The notes: generated by a model from the sequence alone, not told the origin. 64,000 nt of DNA from Haloarcula sebkhae (GCF_014647415.1 NZ_BMPD01000001.1:372001-436000); one strand, 5' to 3'; shown: positions 35,808-44,038, numbered from the stretch's first letter. A program made the numbers and translations.

Positions 35808-36890
35808 ATGCACGATGTTGTGGTGGTCGGTGCGGGTCCGGCTGGGTCCCGGTACGCGCGCCAGGCGGCGAGTCGGGGGCTCGACGTGGTGGTGTTCGAA
35901 CAGGGGGAGATCGGCAAACCACTGGCCTGCTCGGGCCACGTGAGCACAGATATCTGGGAGTTCACCGAGGACGCCCGCGACGAACTGTTTCAGAACGAGA
36001 TCTCCGGCGCGCGGTTCCACACCGGCGGTCCCGGTAGCCAGGACCACCCCTTCTACAAGGACGAGGTCATCTCGAACGTCATCGACCGCGTGGGCCTCGA
36101 CAAGCACCTCGCGGAAGTGGCCCGCGACGCCGGTGCGGACGTGCGTGAGGAGCATTCGGTCGTCGGCGTCACCGAAGACAGGGATGGCGTCACCGTCGAA
36201 GTACGTGGCGACGACGGCGTCGAGACACACCGGGCGAAGATGGTCGCCGGCTGTGACGGTCCGAAGAGCCGCGTCCGGCGGGAACTCGACCTTCCGGAGC
36301 CCGACGAACTGCTGCACGGCGTCCTCGGGTTCAGCGACGAGGTGGATCACAGCGATTTCGTCGATGTCCACCTCACGGTCCCACGGTTTTTCGCCTGGCG
36401 TATCCCGCGGGGCGAGGCCGGCGTCGAGTACGGATTGGCGGTGCCGCCGGGCGACGACGCCCGGGGTCGCTTTGAGGAGTTCGTCGACGGCTACGGCGTC
36501 GAAACCGACCACCGCTGTTCGGGACTCATCCCGATCGGCCCGCCGAAGCGAGTCACCGGCCGGCGGTCGTTCCTCATCGGCGACGCTGCGGCCCAGACCA
36601 AGCCCTTCACCGGCGGCGGCATCCGCTACGGTATGACCGCCGCTGACCACGCTGCACGAGAAATCGATCCCGAGGACCCGGCGACGCTGGGCGAGTACGA
36701 GCGGGCGTGGCGCGACGACCTCCGACAGGAGATCCGCCTTGGCCACGCGGTGCGGGCCGGCTACTCCGCGCCGGAGCCGATACAGAAAGCCGGGATGAAA
36801 GCCTTCGAGGGCGAGATCGGCGTCCACATGGACCGGCCGACGACGCTGTTCTCCCGGGAGCAGTTAGCAGCGCTGTTCTCCCGGTCCTGA
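35808..36890 (+). CDS. Geranylgeranyl reductase family flavoprotein
   Basis: A 360-residue FAD enzyme of the geranylgeranyl reductase family. It starts MHDVVVVGAGPAGSRYAR, the FAD-binding dinucleotide fold, with ACSGHVS near residue 43 (family C-x-G pattern), AGCDGPKSRVRREL in the middle and LIGDAAAQTKPFTGGGI as the second FAD motif. Archaeal members saturate the isoprenoid chains of membrane lipids, so this is a candidate lipid-hydrogenating enzyme. Haloarchaea have several paralogues, and some act on quinones or carotenoid precursors. ATG 35808 is supported by a TATA-like gaagctatttgg near 35773-35784. Confidence 0.87.
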   Translation: MHDVVVVGAGPAGSRYARQAASRGLDVVVFEQGEIGKPLACSGHVSTDIWEFTEDARDELFQNEISGARFHTGGPGSQDHPFYKDEVISNVIDRVGLDKHLAEVARDAGADVREEHSVVGVTEDRDGVTVEVRGDDGVETHRAKMVAGCDGPKSRVRRELDLPEPDELLHGVLGFSDEVDHSDFVDVHLTVPRFFAWRIPRGEAGVEYGLAVPPGDDARGRFEEFVDGYGVETDHRCSGLIPIGPPKRVTGRRSFLIGDAAAQTKPFTGGGIRYGMTAADHAAREIDPEDPATLGEYERAWRDDLRQEIRLGHAVRAGYSAPEPIQKAGMKAFEGEIGVHMDRPTTLFSREQLAALFSRS

Positions 36891-36953
36891 TGACGTGTTA
36901 CCGAACTATCGTGTGCAGGTAACGTTTTTACCGACCGCTGGAAAAGGGCGGGC

Positions 36954-37958
36954 GTGGTAACACGCCGACGAACCTACGTCCTCGCGGGCTTGCTCGTTCT
37001 CACTGGCTGTCTGACGACAGTCCTGCTCGCGCGAGTGCTATCGACGATATTCTTCGCAATCACGGTCGCATACGTGCTGTTCCCCGTCTCGGAATGGCTC
37101 GGACGCCACGGGCTCAACAAGCGGCTTTCGGCGGCCGTGACGACAGGTATCGCCTTCGTCAGCGGGGCACTCATCGTCGTCCCGCTCGGGGCCGTGCTGT
37201 ACCTGCGCCGCCGTGACCTGTTTACATTCTTTCAGCAACTTCCGCCGATGGTGACCATCGATATCGGCGAGTTTAGCTATCCGGTCGAGATTGCGCCGAC
37301 GCTGATATCAGCACGACGGATACTCACGGATTTCGCAGTCGACCTCGCGGCAGAATCGCCCGTCCTGGCGCTGAAAGCCGTCCTGTTTACGATTCTCGTC
37401 TACGCGATGCTCTGGCAGCCACAGGCCCCGAAAAAGGCCGTCTACCGGACGGTGCCGACATCGTATCACGAGGTCGTCAACCGACTCCATCAGCGGCTCC
37501 GGGGAACCCTGTACGCGATTTACGTTCTCCAGGCGGCGACGGCGTTCGGGACCTTCGTCGTAGCGTGGCTCGTGTTCTGGATACTGGGCTATCAGGGCGC
37601 GTTCGCGCTAGCAGTGGTCGCCGGAATCCTGCAGTTCATCCCCGTTGTCGGCCCCAGCGTCGTCGTCCTGACCATCGCTGTCACGGATGTCATCAACGGT
37701 AACATCACCGGTGCGATACTGGTAACCGTGCTCGGCCTCGTCTTCGTCGGCTTCCTCCCCGACGCGGTCATCAGACCGAAGCTCGCCCGCTACACGACCG
37801 GCCTCCCAGCTAGCCTCTACTTCGTCGGATTCACCGGCGGCGTGTTGACCCTGGGTGTTATCGGCTTCATCGCCGGGCCAGTCGTCATCGCGCTGTTGGT
37901 CGAACTGTCGTCGCTGTTGACGAGCGAGCGACAGGGAGACCAGCAGAAACTGACGTAA
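36954..37958 (+). CDS. AI-2E family transporter-like protein (YdiK/TqsA type)
   Basis: A 334-residue protein starting at GTG 36954 with about seven to eight membrane helices. The family pattern is present: VLFPVSEWLGRHGLNKRLSA after helix 2, then ILQFIPVVGPSVV and GFLPDAVIRPKL in the C-terminal half. AI-2E proteins form large oligomers; some export autoinducer-2 and others are sodium/proton antiporters. The latter is more plausible in a halophile, but that is inference. An aacgttttta box lies at 36921-36930. Confidence 0.85.
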   Translation: MVTRRRTYVLAGLLVLTGCLTTVLLARVLSTIFFAITVAYVLFPVSEWLGRHGLNKRLSAAVTTGIAFVSGALIVVPLGAVLYLRRRDLFTFFQQLPPMVTIDIGEFSYPVEIAPTLISARRILTDFAVDLAAESPVLALKAVLFTILVYAMLWQPQAPKKAVYRTVPTSYHEVVNRLHQRLRGTLYAIYVLQAATAFGTFVVAWLVFWILGYQGAFALAVVAGILQFIPVVGPSVVVLTIAVTDVINGNITGAILVTVLGLVFVGFLPDAVIRPKLARYTTGLPASLYFVGFTGGVLTLGVIGFIAGPVVIALLVELSSLLTSERQGDQQKLT

Positions 37959-37988
37959 TGTGGCTGTGCCAGCGGCCGCGACGCCGAC

Positions 37989-38783
37989 TCAGTTGGTCTC
38001 CAGCGGCCGCCCCTGTGCCTCCCATTCGGTGAGGCTCCCCTCGTAGAAATCCACCTGCTCGAAGCCCAGGTGGCGCAAGACGACGTAGGTGTGGCTGATT
38101 CGACGGGCGGTGTTACAGTAGAGGACGATGCGTTTGTCCGGGACGATGCCCGCGCGTTCAAGAACCGATCGTGCTTCGTCTTGCGGAAGCAGTCCCCGCG
38201 TCTCGTCGTCGACGAGGTCCCGCCAGTCCAGCAGGACTGCACCGGGAATGTGGCCTGCGTCGTACTCCTCGTCCTCGCGTGTGTCGACCAGCACCGCGTC
38301 AGGGTCGTCCGCGGCATCAGCAACCGCATCCGGGCCGACCAGCGGCGTCGAGTCGGGTCGCGTCACCTCGTAGTTGGTCGGCTCGACGGTCGGCGTCTCG
38401 CTCGTCGTCTCCCGTTCGAGTTGCCAACTGGAGAAGTCGCCGTCGAGGAGATGTAGCCGGTCGGGGTCGTGGCCGAACAGTTCCGCAGTGACCAGAAACC
38501 GTGCGGCGAAGACGCCGTGGTGGTCGTCGTACGCGACGATATCGCTTTCCGGCGTAATGCCGGCCTCTGAGAGTAGCTTCGCCCAGTCGTCTTCGTCGGG
38601 GGGCATCCCCTCACCGGCATCGGACTCCGCGCCGTGTTCGTCCGCCCGGAACGAATCGAAGGGTACGTTCACCGCGCTCGGGAGGTGTCCGAGGCCGTCG
38701 TACTCCCAAGCGTCTCGCACGTCGACCACCCGAAGGTCGTCGCCCCGACTCGACACCCACTCCGCAGAGACGAAATCAGTCAT
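37989..38783 (-). CDS. Two-domain sulfurtransferase (rhodanese tandem), TssB-like
   Basis: A 264-residue tandem rhodanese. The N-terminal domain (residues 1-125) opens with VSAEWVSSRGDDLRVVDVRD and lacks an obvious active cysteine. The C-terminal domain (about 150-264) has ILVDTRED-like and HIPGAVLLDW motifs and an active-site loop beginning with cysteine in LYCNTARRIS. It diverges from a second tandem sulfurtransferase at 39048, with a 264-base gap. Such enzymes move sulfane sulfur from thiosulfate to acceptors. The loop CNTARR differs from that of its neighbour (CRIGER), so their acceptors may differ. Confidence 0.87.
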   Translation of the reverse strand: MTDFVSAEWVSSRGDDLRVVDVRDAWEYDGLGHLPSAVNVPFDSFRADEHGAESDAGEGMPPDEDDWAKLLSEAGITPESDIVAYDDHHGVFAARFLVTAELFGHDPDRLHLLDGDFSSWQLERETTSETPTVEPTNYEVTRPDSTPLVGPDAVADAADDPDAVLVDTREDEEYDAGHIPGAVLLDWRDLVDDETRGLLPQDEARSVLERAGIVPDKRIVLYCNTARRISHTYVVLRHLGFEQVDFYEGSLTEWEAQGRPLETN

Positions 38784-39011
38784 CGTCCACGCGTAACCGC
38801 TCCGTCCGCTTGAAAACTCCCATCACAGCCGGTCGAAGGTGGCTGCAAATGCTGCCGCCTCTCGCGAGAGCGCGGCCTGATTCATATCCGGACATGGAAC
38901 GCCATGGCCCCTGTCCGCTGGGCGGCGAACGTAGTGGACAGCGACATATCCCAGTAGAAGCAATATCTGCCGGCACGGTGGATGAGTGGCCGAACATGCC
39001 GAAAGTCGTAG

Positions 39012-39020
39012 TAATATATG
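39012..39020 (+). promoter_or_regulatory. TATA box of the TssA-like gene
   Basis: The sequence taatatatg is centred about 32 bases before the ATG at 39048 and fits a leaderless transcript. The surrounding divergent gap (38784-39047) contains no other gene I can support. Confidence 0.55.
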
Positions 39021-39047
39021 TCTGGTAGACTTACGCTTCGATGCATT

Positions 39048-39911
39048 ATGACTGACTACGCTAACGACGTGCTCGTCTCGGCCGACTGGGTCAGCGAGCA
39101 CCTGGACGAGTTCCAGAGCGACGACCCCGCCCACCGACTGGTAGAGGTGGACGTCGACACGGAACTGTACGACGAGAGCCACGCGCCCGGCGCGATCGGC
39201 TTCAACTGGGAGACGCAACTCCAGGACCAGACCACCCGTGACATCCTCGACAAGGAGGACTTCGAGGACCTGCTCGGGTCACACGGCATCAGCGAGGACT
39301 CGACAGTCGTCCTCTACGGTGACAACTCGAACTGGTTCGCCGCGTACACATATTGGCAGTTCAAGTACTACGGCCACGACGACGTGAAGCTGCTCGACGG
39401 CGGCCGCGAGTACTGGGTCGAGAACGACTACGAACTCACCGACGAAGAGCCCGAGTTCTCCGCGGTCGACTACGAAGCCTCCGGCCCGCGCGAGTCCATC
39501 CGCGCCTACCGAGAGGACGTCGAGAACGCCATTGAGCGCGAACTGCCGCTCGTCGACGTTCGCTCGCCCGAGGAGTACTCCGGCGAGATCCTCGCACCCC
39601 CTGGACTCCAGGAGACCGCGCAGCGCGGCGGCCACATCCCCGGCGCACAGAACATCTCCTGGGCGGCCGTCACCAACGACGACGGGACGTTCAAAGACTA
39701 CGACGAACTCGAAGAACTCTACGCCGAGTACGGCATCGACGGCGACTCCACGACGGTCGCCTACTGCCGCATCGGTGAGCGCTCCTCTGTCGCCTGGTTC
39801 GCCCTGCACGAACTGCTGGGCTACGACGACACCATCAACTACGACGGCTCCTGGACCGAATGGGGCAATCTGGTTGGTGCGCCTATTGAGAAGGGCGAAG
39901 CGGACGACTAA
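39048..39911 (+). CDS. Thiosulfate sulfurtransferase, TssA-like (rhodanese tandem)
   Basis: A 287-residue tandem rhodanese. The N-terminal structural domain has HAPGAIGFNWETQLQD; the C-terminal catalytic domain has LPLVDVRSPEEYSGE, GHIPGAQNI and the active-site loop VAYCRIGERSS with its cysteine. It would transfer sulfur from thiosulfate to cyanide or cellular acceptors. ATG 39048 is preferred over 39018 because of the TATA box at 39012-39020 and the family start. It is followed by a 9-bp stem hairpin immediately after its stop (39913-39934). Confidence 0.9.
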   Translation: MTDYANDVLVSADWVSEHLDEFQSDDPAHRLVEVDVDTELYDESHAPGAIGFNWETQLQDQTTRDILDKEDFEDLLGSHGISEDSTVVLYGDNSNWFAAYTYWQFKYYGHDDVKLLDGGREYWVENDYELTDEEPEFSAVDYEASGPRESIRAYREDVENAIERELPLVDVRSPEEYSGEILAPPGLQETAQRGGHIPGAQNISWAAVTNDDGTFKDYDELEELYAEYGIDGDSTTVAYCRIGERSSVAWFALHELLGYDDTINYDGSWTEWGNLVGAPIEKGEADD

Positions 39912-39912
39912 G

Positions 39913-39934
39913 CGAAGCGAAGGAGTTCGCTTCG
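39913..39934 (+). terminator. Hairpin after the TssA-like gene
   Basis: A perfect 9-bp inverted repeat (cgaagcgaa / ttcgcttcg) with a 4-base GGAG loop, starting two bases after the TAA stop. No strong T-run follows directly; the first is about 90 bases on (gaattttt near 40020). It may stabilise the 3' end or help termination. Confidence 0.45.
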
Positions 39935-40138
39935 TAGCGGAACGGGGAGCCCGTGAGGCGACCCGTGAAGCAGAGCAAAGCCGAGTAAGCGACGGCGCAA
40001 AATCGGAGACCTACTTTCGAATTTTTGTGGCGCTGTTCGGTGAGTGACAACGCCCGTAGCCGAGAGAGTGACACGTTCCGAACGGCTCTCTTTCAGTCGG
40101 AAAAGACAGCAGTGTTCCCAACCGTACATTCAAGTCAG

Positions 40139-40444
40139 ATGCGGGTCCTACACCCGGGTGTGGACCGAACGGAACTCGAACGGGAACTCCGCGACGCCTT
40201 CGACGCCGACCCGGATATCGTCACGGTCGTCGCCAGACAGGCGCGGGACCTCTCGGAGTCGGACCAGTTCGTGACCGACTTCGGGGCGGAACTGACCGTT
40301 GAAGATGTCGTCGACAACCTCGCGGACGCGCCCGAGGACTATCAACTCGCCGAGCGATGGAACTGGTGGCTGGGTGCACTTGACCTCTCACACGGCGGCT
40401 ACGCGCGGTTCAGCGTGCGACAGGACATCGACAAAACGTCTTGA
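40139..40444 (+). CDS. Small soluble haloarchaeal protein of unknown function
   Basis: A 101-residue protein starting MRVLHPGVDRTELERELRDA. It has alternating helix/strand predictions, an acidic surface, and the features IVTVVARQARDLSESDQF and a C-terminal WNWWLGALDLSHGGYARF rich in tryptophan. No named domain is recognised. ATG 40139 gives an acidic, haloarchaeal-type product; the longer frame from 40025 has a basic, atypical N-terminus. Confidence 0.65.
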   Translation: MRVLHPGVDRTELERELRDAFDADPDIVTVVARQARDLSESDQFVTDFGAELTVEDVVDNLADAPEDYQLAERWNWWLGALDLSHGGYARFSVRQDIDKTS

Positions 40445-40491
40445 CTGTCGCTGTCGGGGATTTCTGTGTGCGAAAAACGGCGCGACGCCAG

Positions 40492-40611
40492 TCAGTGTAC
40501 GCTAAGCCCGTGTGCCTCTCGTGCGTGTTCAAGGAGTTCCTCCGTCGTGTCGAACTCCTCACCGCAACTGCACGTGTGGTACGTCGTCGGGGGTTGCTGG
40601 CGTGTCGCCAT
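40492..40611 (-). CDS. Zinc-finger microprotein (39 residues)
   Basis: A complete small gene, too short for usual gene callers: ATG 40609-40611 to TGA 40492-40494. The product is one C2H2-like finger, with cysteines at 14 and 16 in YHTCSCGEEF and histidines at 29 and 34 in LLEHAREAHG. One-finger microproteins of this kind are common in haloarchaea; some affect growth or biofilm behaviour, but no role can be assigned here. A strong TATA-like box lies 29 bases upstream at 40635-40645, and a palindrome at 40660-40687 may be an operator. Confidence 0.82.
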   Translation of the reverse strand: MATRQQPPTTYHTCSCGEEFDTTEELLEHAREAHGLSVH

Positions 40612-40634
40612 GACAGGTGGATAATGAGCCCCGA

Positions 40635-40645
40635 GTATAATAATT
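40635..40645 (-). promoter_or_regulatory. TATA box of the zinc-finger microprotein gene
   Basis: The minus strand reads AATTATTATAC, centred 29 bases before the ATG at 40611. This fits a leaderless transcript and supports the gene being real. Confidence 0.6.
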
Positions 40646-40659
40646 GTTTATGCTAGCGT

Positions 40660-40687
40660 GATAACACTGCTCAATCGATGTGTTATC
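40660..40687. promoter_or_regulatory. Perfect 8-bp inverted repeat upstream of the microprotein gene
   Basis: The sequence gataacac, a 12-base spacer, then gtgttatc. It sits just beyond the TATA box of the minus-strand microprotein and about 90-165 bases before the ribonuclease gene. The location suits a dimeric regulator, but a transcript hairpin is also possible. Confidence 0.45.
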
Positions 40688-40853
40688 TGTACACAATACT
40701 GTAGCCGAAAGCAACGCCCTGACGATTCATAGCCACTGAACGTCCAGATATCGTCATGTTCTGGTTCAAATGTATTCTGTCTGTCCAGCGGCCGGCGACA
40801 CGGTTCAGTCAGAACCGACGAACGGAAACGGGCACGACGCGTCCATCCCGATA

Positions 40854-42089
40854 ATGGATGTGCAGTTTCTCGGCGGGGCGGGTGAGATCGGGCGGAGCGC
40901 CGTTCTCATCGACGAGTCGCTGCTGCTGGATTTCGGGATGTTGACCGACTCGCCGCCACAGTTCCCGGTGCGGACGCCGTCGCCGGACGCCGTCGTCGTC
41001 TCGCACGGCCATCTCGACCACGTCGGGACCATCCCGGCGCTGGTGTCGGGCGATGCGCGGCCGCCGATCCACTGGACGCCGCCGACGTACGAACTGGCGA
41101 TGACGCTCGCGCGTGACACACTCAAGCTCCATGGGGGGACGGTCAACTGTCCCTTTACCGAGACGAACGTCAAGCGAGTTACGCAGGTGTCAGAGACCCA
41201 CGGCTACCGCGAGTCCTTCGAAGCCGCCGGCTACGAGGTCACCTTCTACAACGCCGGCCACATCCCGGGAAGTGCACACGTCCTCGTCGACGACGGCGAC
41301 ACCCGACTGCTGTACACGGGCGATTTCCACACCGACGACCAGCGCCTCGTGGCCGGGACGACGGCCCGTCCGAACGCGGATGCGGTTATCTGTGAGAGTA
41401 CCTACGCCGACGTCGACCACGAACCCCGAGAGACAGTTGAGGAGCGGTTCGTCGAAAGCGTCGAGACGACGCTCTGGGAGGGCGGCACCGTCGTCGTACC
41501 CGCCTTCGCTATCGGGCGAACGCAGGAGATGCTGCTCGTCTGTGAGGCACACGACATCCCGTGTTACGTCGACGGGATGGGGAAGCAAGTGACCGAGATG
41601 CTCGGGCAGTATCCCGAGTTCGTTCGGGACGCGGACGCGCTCCGGCGGGCGAAGTCTCACGCACGGTTCGTCACGGGCAAAGACGGCCAGCGCAAGCGCA
41701 TCACCGACCAGAAGGCGGCAATCGTCACCACCAGCGGGATGCTCTCGGGCGGCCCGGCGATGACGTACATCCCGGAAATCCGCGGCAATCCGATGAACAA
41801 GATCACGATGACCGGATATCAGGTCGAAGGAACGCCGGGTCGGGACCTGCTAGAGACGGGCAGTGCCGAGATCGACGGCCAGATTATGCCGGTCAGCGCA
41901 CGGGTCGAGCAGTACGACTTTTCGGCACACGCCGACCGAGACGGGCTGTTGGCGTTCCTCGATAGCTACCGCGACACGCCAGTACTCGTGAACCACGGCG
42001 ACCGCTGTGAAGCGTTTGCAACTACGCTTCGCGAGGATGGCTACGACGCGACAGCGCCCGAGTTAGGCGCGACCGTGGCCCTCCAGTAG
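40854..42089 (+). CDS. Beta-CASP metallo-beta-lactamase ribonuclease (RNase J-like)
   Basis: A protein of about 411 residues with the metallo-beta-lactamase plus beta-CASP fold of RNA-processing nucleases. Metal-site motifs are visible: SHGHLDHVG, the GHIPGSAHV histidine, YTGDFHTDD, and the C-terminal motif C histidines in SAHAD and VNHGD. It lacks the N-terminal KH domains of archaeal CPSF1, so it is closer to RNase J-type or aCPSF2-type enzymes. Two starts are possible: ATG 40770 (28 extra residues) and ATG 40854 (MDVQFLGGAGEIG). The second gives the standard family N-terminus. Confidence 0.88.
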   Translation: MDVQFLGGAGEIGRSAVLIDESLLLDFGMLTDSPPQFPVRTPSPDAVVVSHGHLDHVGTIPALVSGDARPPIHWTPPTYELAMTLARDTLKLHGGTVNCPFTETNVKRVTQVSETHGYRESFEAAGYEVTFYNAGHIPGSAHVLVDDGDTRLLYTGDFHTDDQRLVAGTTARPNADAVICESTYADVDHEPRETVEERFVESVETTLWEGGTVVVPAFAIGRTQEMLLVCEAHDIPCYVDGMGKQVTEMLGQYPEFVRDADALRRAKSHARFVTGKDGQRKRITDQKAAIVTTSGMLSGGPAMTYIPEIRGNPMNKITMTGYQVEGTPGRDLLETGSAEIDGQIMPVSARVEQYDFSAHADRDGLLAFLDSYRDTPVLVNHGDRCEAFATTLREDGYDATAPELGATVALQ

Positions 42090-42117
42090 GCAGTCACACA
42101 GGCGACCGCGGCCCCGC

Positions 42118-42297
42118 TCAGTCACTCTCGTCAGCATCCTCAGCAGCACGCTGTTTCAGCCACTCGTCAAGCAGGTCGCGGATCGCGGCATCCCGGTTGT
42201 CGCGGTGGTCGGCGAACGCCTTGTCGTCGATCGCGTCGAGCAACTCCTCGTCCAGTTCGACCTCGATCGATTCGAGGTCCAGAAACGCTTCGTCCAT
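42118..42297 (-). CDS. Ribbon-helix-helix microprotein (59 residues)
   Basis: A complete small gene on the minus strand, from ATG 42295-42297 to TGA 42118-42120. The product has a short strand (SIEVELDEELLDAID) followed by helices (NRDAAIRDLLDEWLKQR), the pattern of a CopG/MetJ-type ribbon-helix-helix DNA-binding dimer, with an acidic tail. It could be a regulator or an antitoxin-like protein; no toxin gene is adjacent. A TATA-like element at 42324-42333 lies about 32 bases before the start, supporting a leaderless mRNA. Confidence 0.8.
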   Translation of the reverse strand: MDEAFLDLESIEVELDEELLDAIDDKAFADHRDNRDAAIRDLLDEWLKQRAAEDADESD

Positions 42298-42323
42298 TGA
42301 TTACAGGGAGTTAGACGGCCAGA

Positions 42324-42333
42324 GAAATATATC
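42324..42333 (-). promoter_or_regulatory. TATA box of the ribbon-helix-helix gene
   Basis: The minus strand reads GATATATTTC, centred about 32 bases before the ATG at 42297. The gap to the next plus-strand gene is about 150 bases. Confidence 0.55.
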
Positions 42334-42447
42334 CTCGTCAGACAGCCGTCGGTCAGTCGCGTGACAGCGGTCACAAAGGCAAGCAACTCCGGAAGAGTAT
42401 CAGGAAACCGCCGTGCTTTGATTACGGCTCGTGGCGTATCCACAGTG

Positions 42448-43680
42448 ATGGGTTCGCTACAGTCTCTGATCGGTTCCCACCAGCTCGACGCGCTCGGCGC
42501 ATGGGCGGTAACGGGAATTCTCATGGGTGGCGTCGGACGGTTCGCGGCCGGTGGCGAATTCGATTGGGCGGTACTCACGGCACTCCTCGTCGCTATCGCG
42601 GTCACGGTTCCCCTCGCCACGCGAGACCTCGAAACGACGGTCCCGGCGGAGTTGCTCGGACTGGTCGCGGTGCCAGTACTCGTTCGGGCGTTCGGTAGCT
42701 TCCCGCAGGTCACCCCGTTCCTCGTAGTCGCCGGGGTCGCACTGTTGCTGGCCGTCGTCCTCGATGCGTGTACTTCGCTGGCGATGACGCCGCGGTTCGC
42801 AACGGTGTTCGTCGTCATCGTGACGATGGCCGTCGCGGGTGTCTGGGCGGTCGGTACCTATGCGACCGACACGCTACTGGGAACCACGTTTCTCAATGGG
42901 CAGACAGAGCTAATGTGGGATCTCGTCACTGCGACGGCCGCCGGTATCGTCGCCGGCGTCGTGTTCGAACTGTACTTCGAGCGGTCAGCACGCATCGCCC
43001 GGTTGCGCGTCTCTGACCCGGATCTCTCGGCAGTTGACCAACCGGGAGCGTCTCTTCCCGGAGACGATCAGCGCCATCGTCTCGCGGTCCGGGCGCTACA
43101 GGCTATCCTCGGTGGGATAGCCGTATTCGCACTCGCGCAGGGCAATGTGACGCTGTTCGTCAACAGCGGCGGCCCGCTGATGATAACGTTCCTGCCGGCG
43201 CTGTTCCGCCGGGAGTACGGCTACGCGATGAACACTGGTCTCGTGCTGTGGATCACAGTGGCGTCGACGCTGCACGCGGCCGGCGCGTTCGAACTGTACG
43301 AGGCGTTTGGCTGGTATGACAGTTTGGCCCACGCCGTCTCGGCATCGCTCGTGGCCGGCGTGGGATACGCGATCGCACGGGCAGTCGAACGCTACTCCGG
43401 GGCGGTTGATTTCAACAGGGAGTTCCGCGCAACCTTCGTCGTCCTGTTCGTCCTCGCGGTGGGGGTCGGCTGGGAGATTCTAGAATTTGCCAGCGGCGGC
43501 GTTGCGTCGATGATCGGCGGCGAGGCGGTCCTCGCCCAGCACGGAACGAGTGACATCGTGAACGACCTCGTGTTCAATACAGTCGGCGCACTCATCGTCG
43601 CGGGCTGGAGTACCGCCCATTTCGAGGGGCTCGCAGCCCGACTCACCGGGCGGGTCGGGCGGCTCACCAGCGGTGAGTGA
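42448..43680 (+). CDS. Polytopic membrane protein with C-terminal YjdF-like half
   Basis: A protein of about 410 residues with ten to twelve membrane helices. The C-terminal half has LAHAVSASLVAGVGYAIARA, then GWEILEFASGG and a GTSDIVNDLVFNTVGALI segment. This pattern of H in one helix, E near the end of another and a D-x-x-x-D loop resembles the YjdF (DUF2238) family of inner-membrane proteins. The N-terminal half is a second hydrophobic block. ATG 42448 (MGSLQSLIGSH) is chosen over the GTG at 42361, whose extra 29 residues look non-coding. Function unknown. Confidence 0.72.
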   Translation: MGSLQSLIGSHQLDALGAWAVTGILMGGVGRFAAGGEFDWAVLTALLVAIAVTVPLATRDLETTVPAELLGLVAVPVLVRAFGSFPQVTPFLVVAGVALLLAVVLDACTSLAMTPRFATVFVVIVTMAVAGVWAVGTYATDTLLGTTFLNGQTELMWDLVTATAAGIVAGVVFELYFERSARIARLRVSDPDLSAVDQPGASLPGDDQRHRLAVRALQAILGGIAVFALAQGNVTLFVNSGGPLMITFLPALFRREYGYAMNTGLVLWITVASTLHAAGAFELYEAFGWYDSLAHAVSASLVAGVGYAIARAVERYSGAVDFNREFRATFVVLFVLAVGVGWEILEFASGGVASMIGGEAVLAQHGTSDIVNDLVFNTVGALIVAGWSTAHFEGLAARLTGRVGRLTSGE

Positions 43681-43736
43681 GTCCCTGCTGTGCGCTCTCC
43701 CAAAAGCGACTCGGCCGTACAGACGGACGGAAACGT

Positions 43737-44038
43737 ATGGAGCAGGCGCAGCTCGGTTTCGACCGCTACTTCGAGGTCGCCATAGAGTCCGACGAGGCAC
43801 AGGCTGCGGAGATGACTGTCGAGCCCGGCCGGTCCGTCGGCGGGCCGGAGAACTACCACGCTGACAGCGACCAGTGGCTGTTCGTGGTCAGCGGAACCGT
43901 ATCGTCACAGTCGATGGCGAGACCCACCGGATCGACGCCAGCGACCTCGTCCGCATCGAGGCCGGCGAACGCCACAGCATCGAAAACGACGGGACCGAGC
44001 CACTGGAGACGGTCAACTTCTACACGCCGCCGCGATAG
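43737..44038 (+). pseudogene. Cupin-domain protein with a one-base frameshift
   Basis: The start ATG 43737 gives MEQAQLGFDRYFEVAIES and runs through a cupin motif (GGPENYHADSDQWLFVVSGT). Near 43895-43900 the frame is lost. The next frame continues VTVDGETHRIDASDLVRIEA, GERHSIENDG and NFYTPPR to a TAG at 44036-44038. Adding one G in the ggaaccgt tract would restore an unbroken cupin of about 100 residues with both metal-binding motifs. As given, the product would be truncated or frameshifted. Gene decay and a sequencing error are both possible. Confidence 0.75.

Noticed and set aside
38823-39218. 131-codon minus-strand frame in the sulfurtransferase divergent gap
   Set aside because: Most of it is antisense to the TssA-like gene. 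The remaining 20 residues are too short to support.
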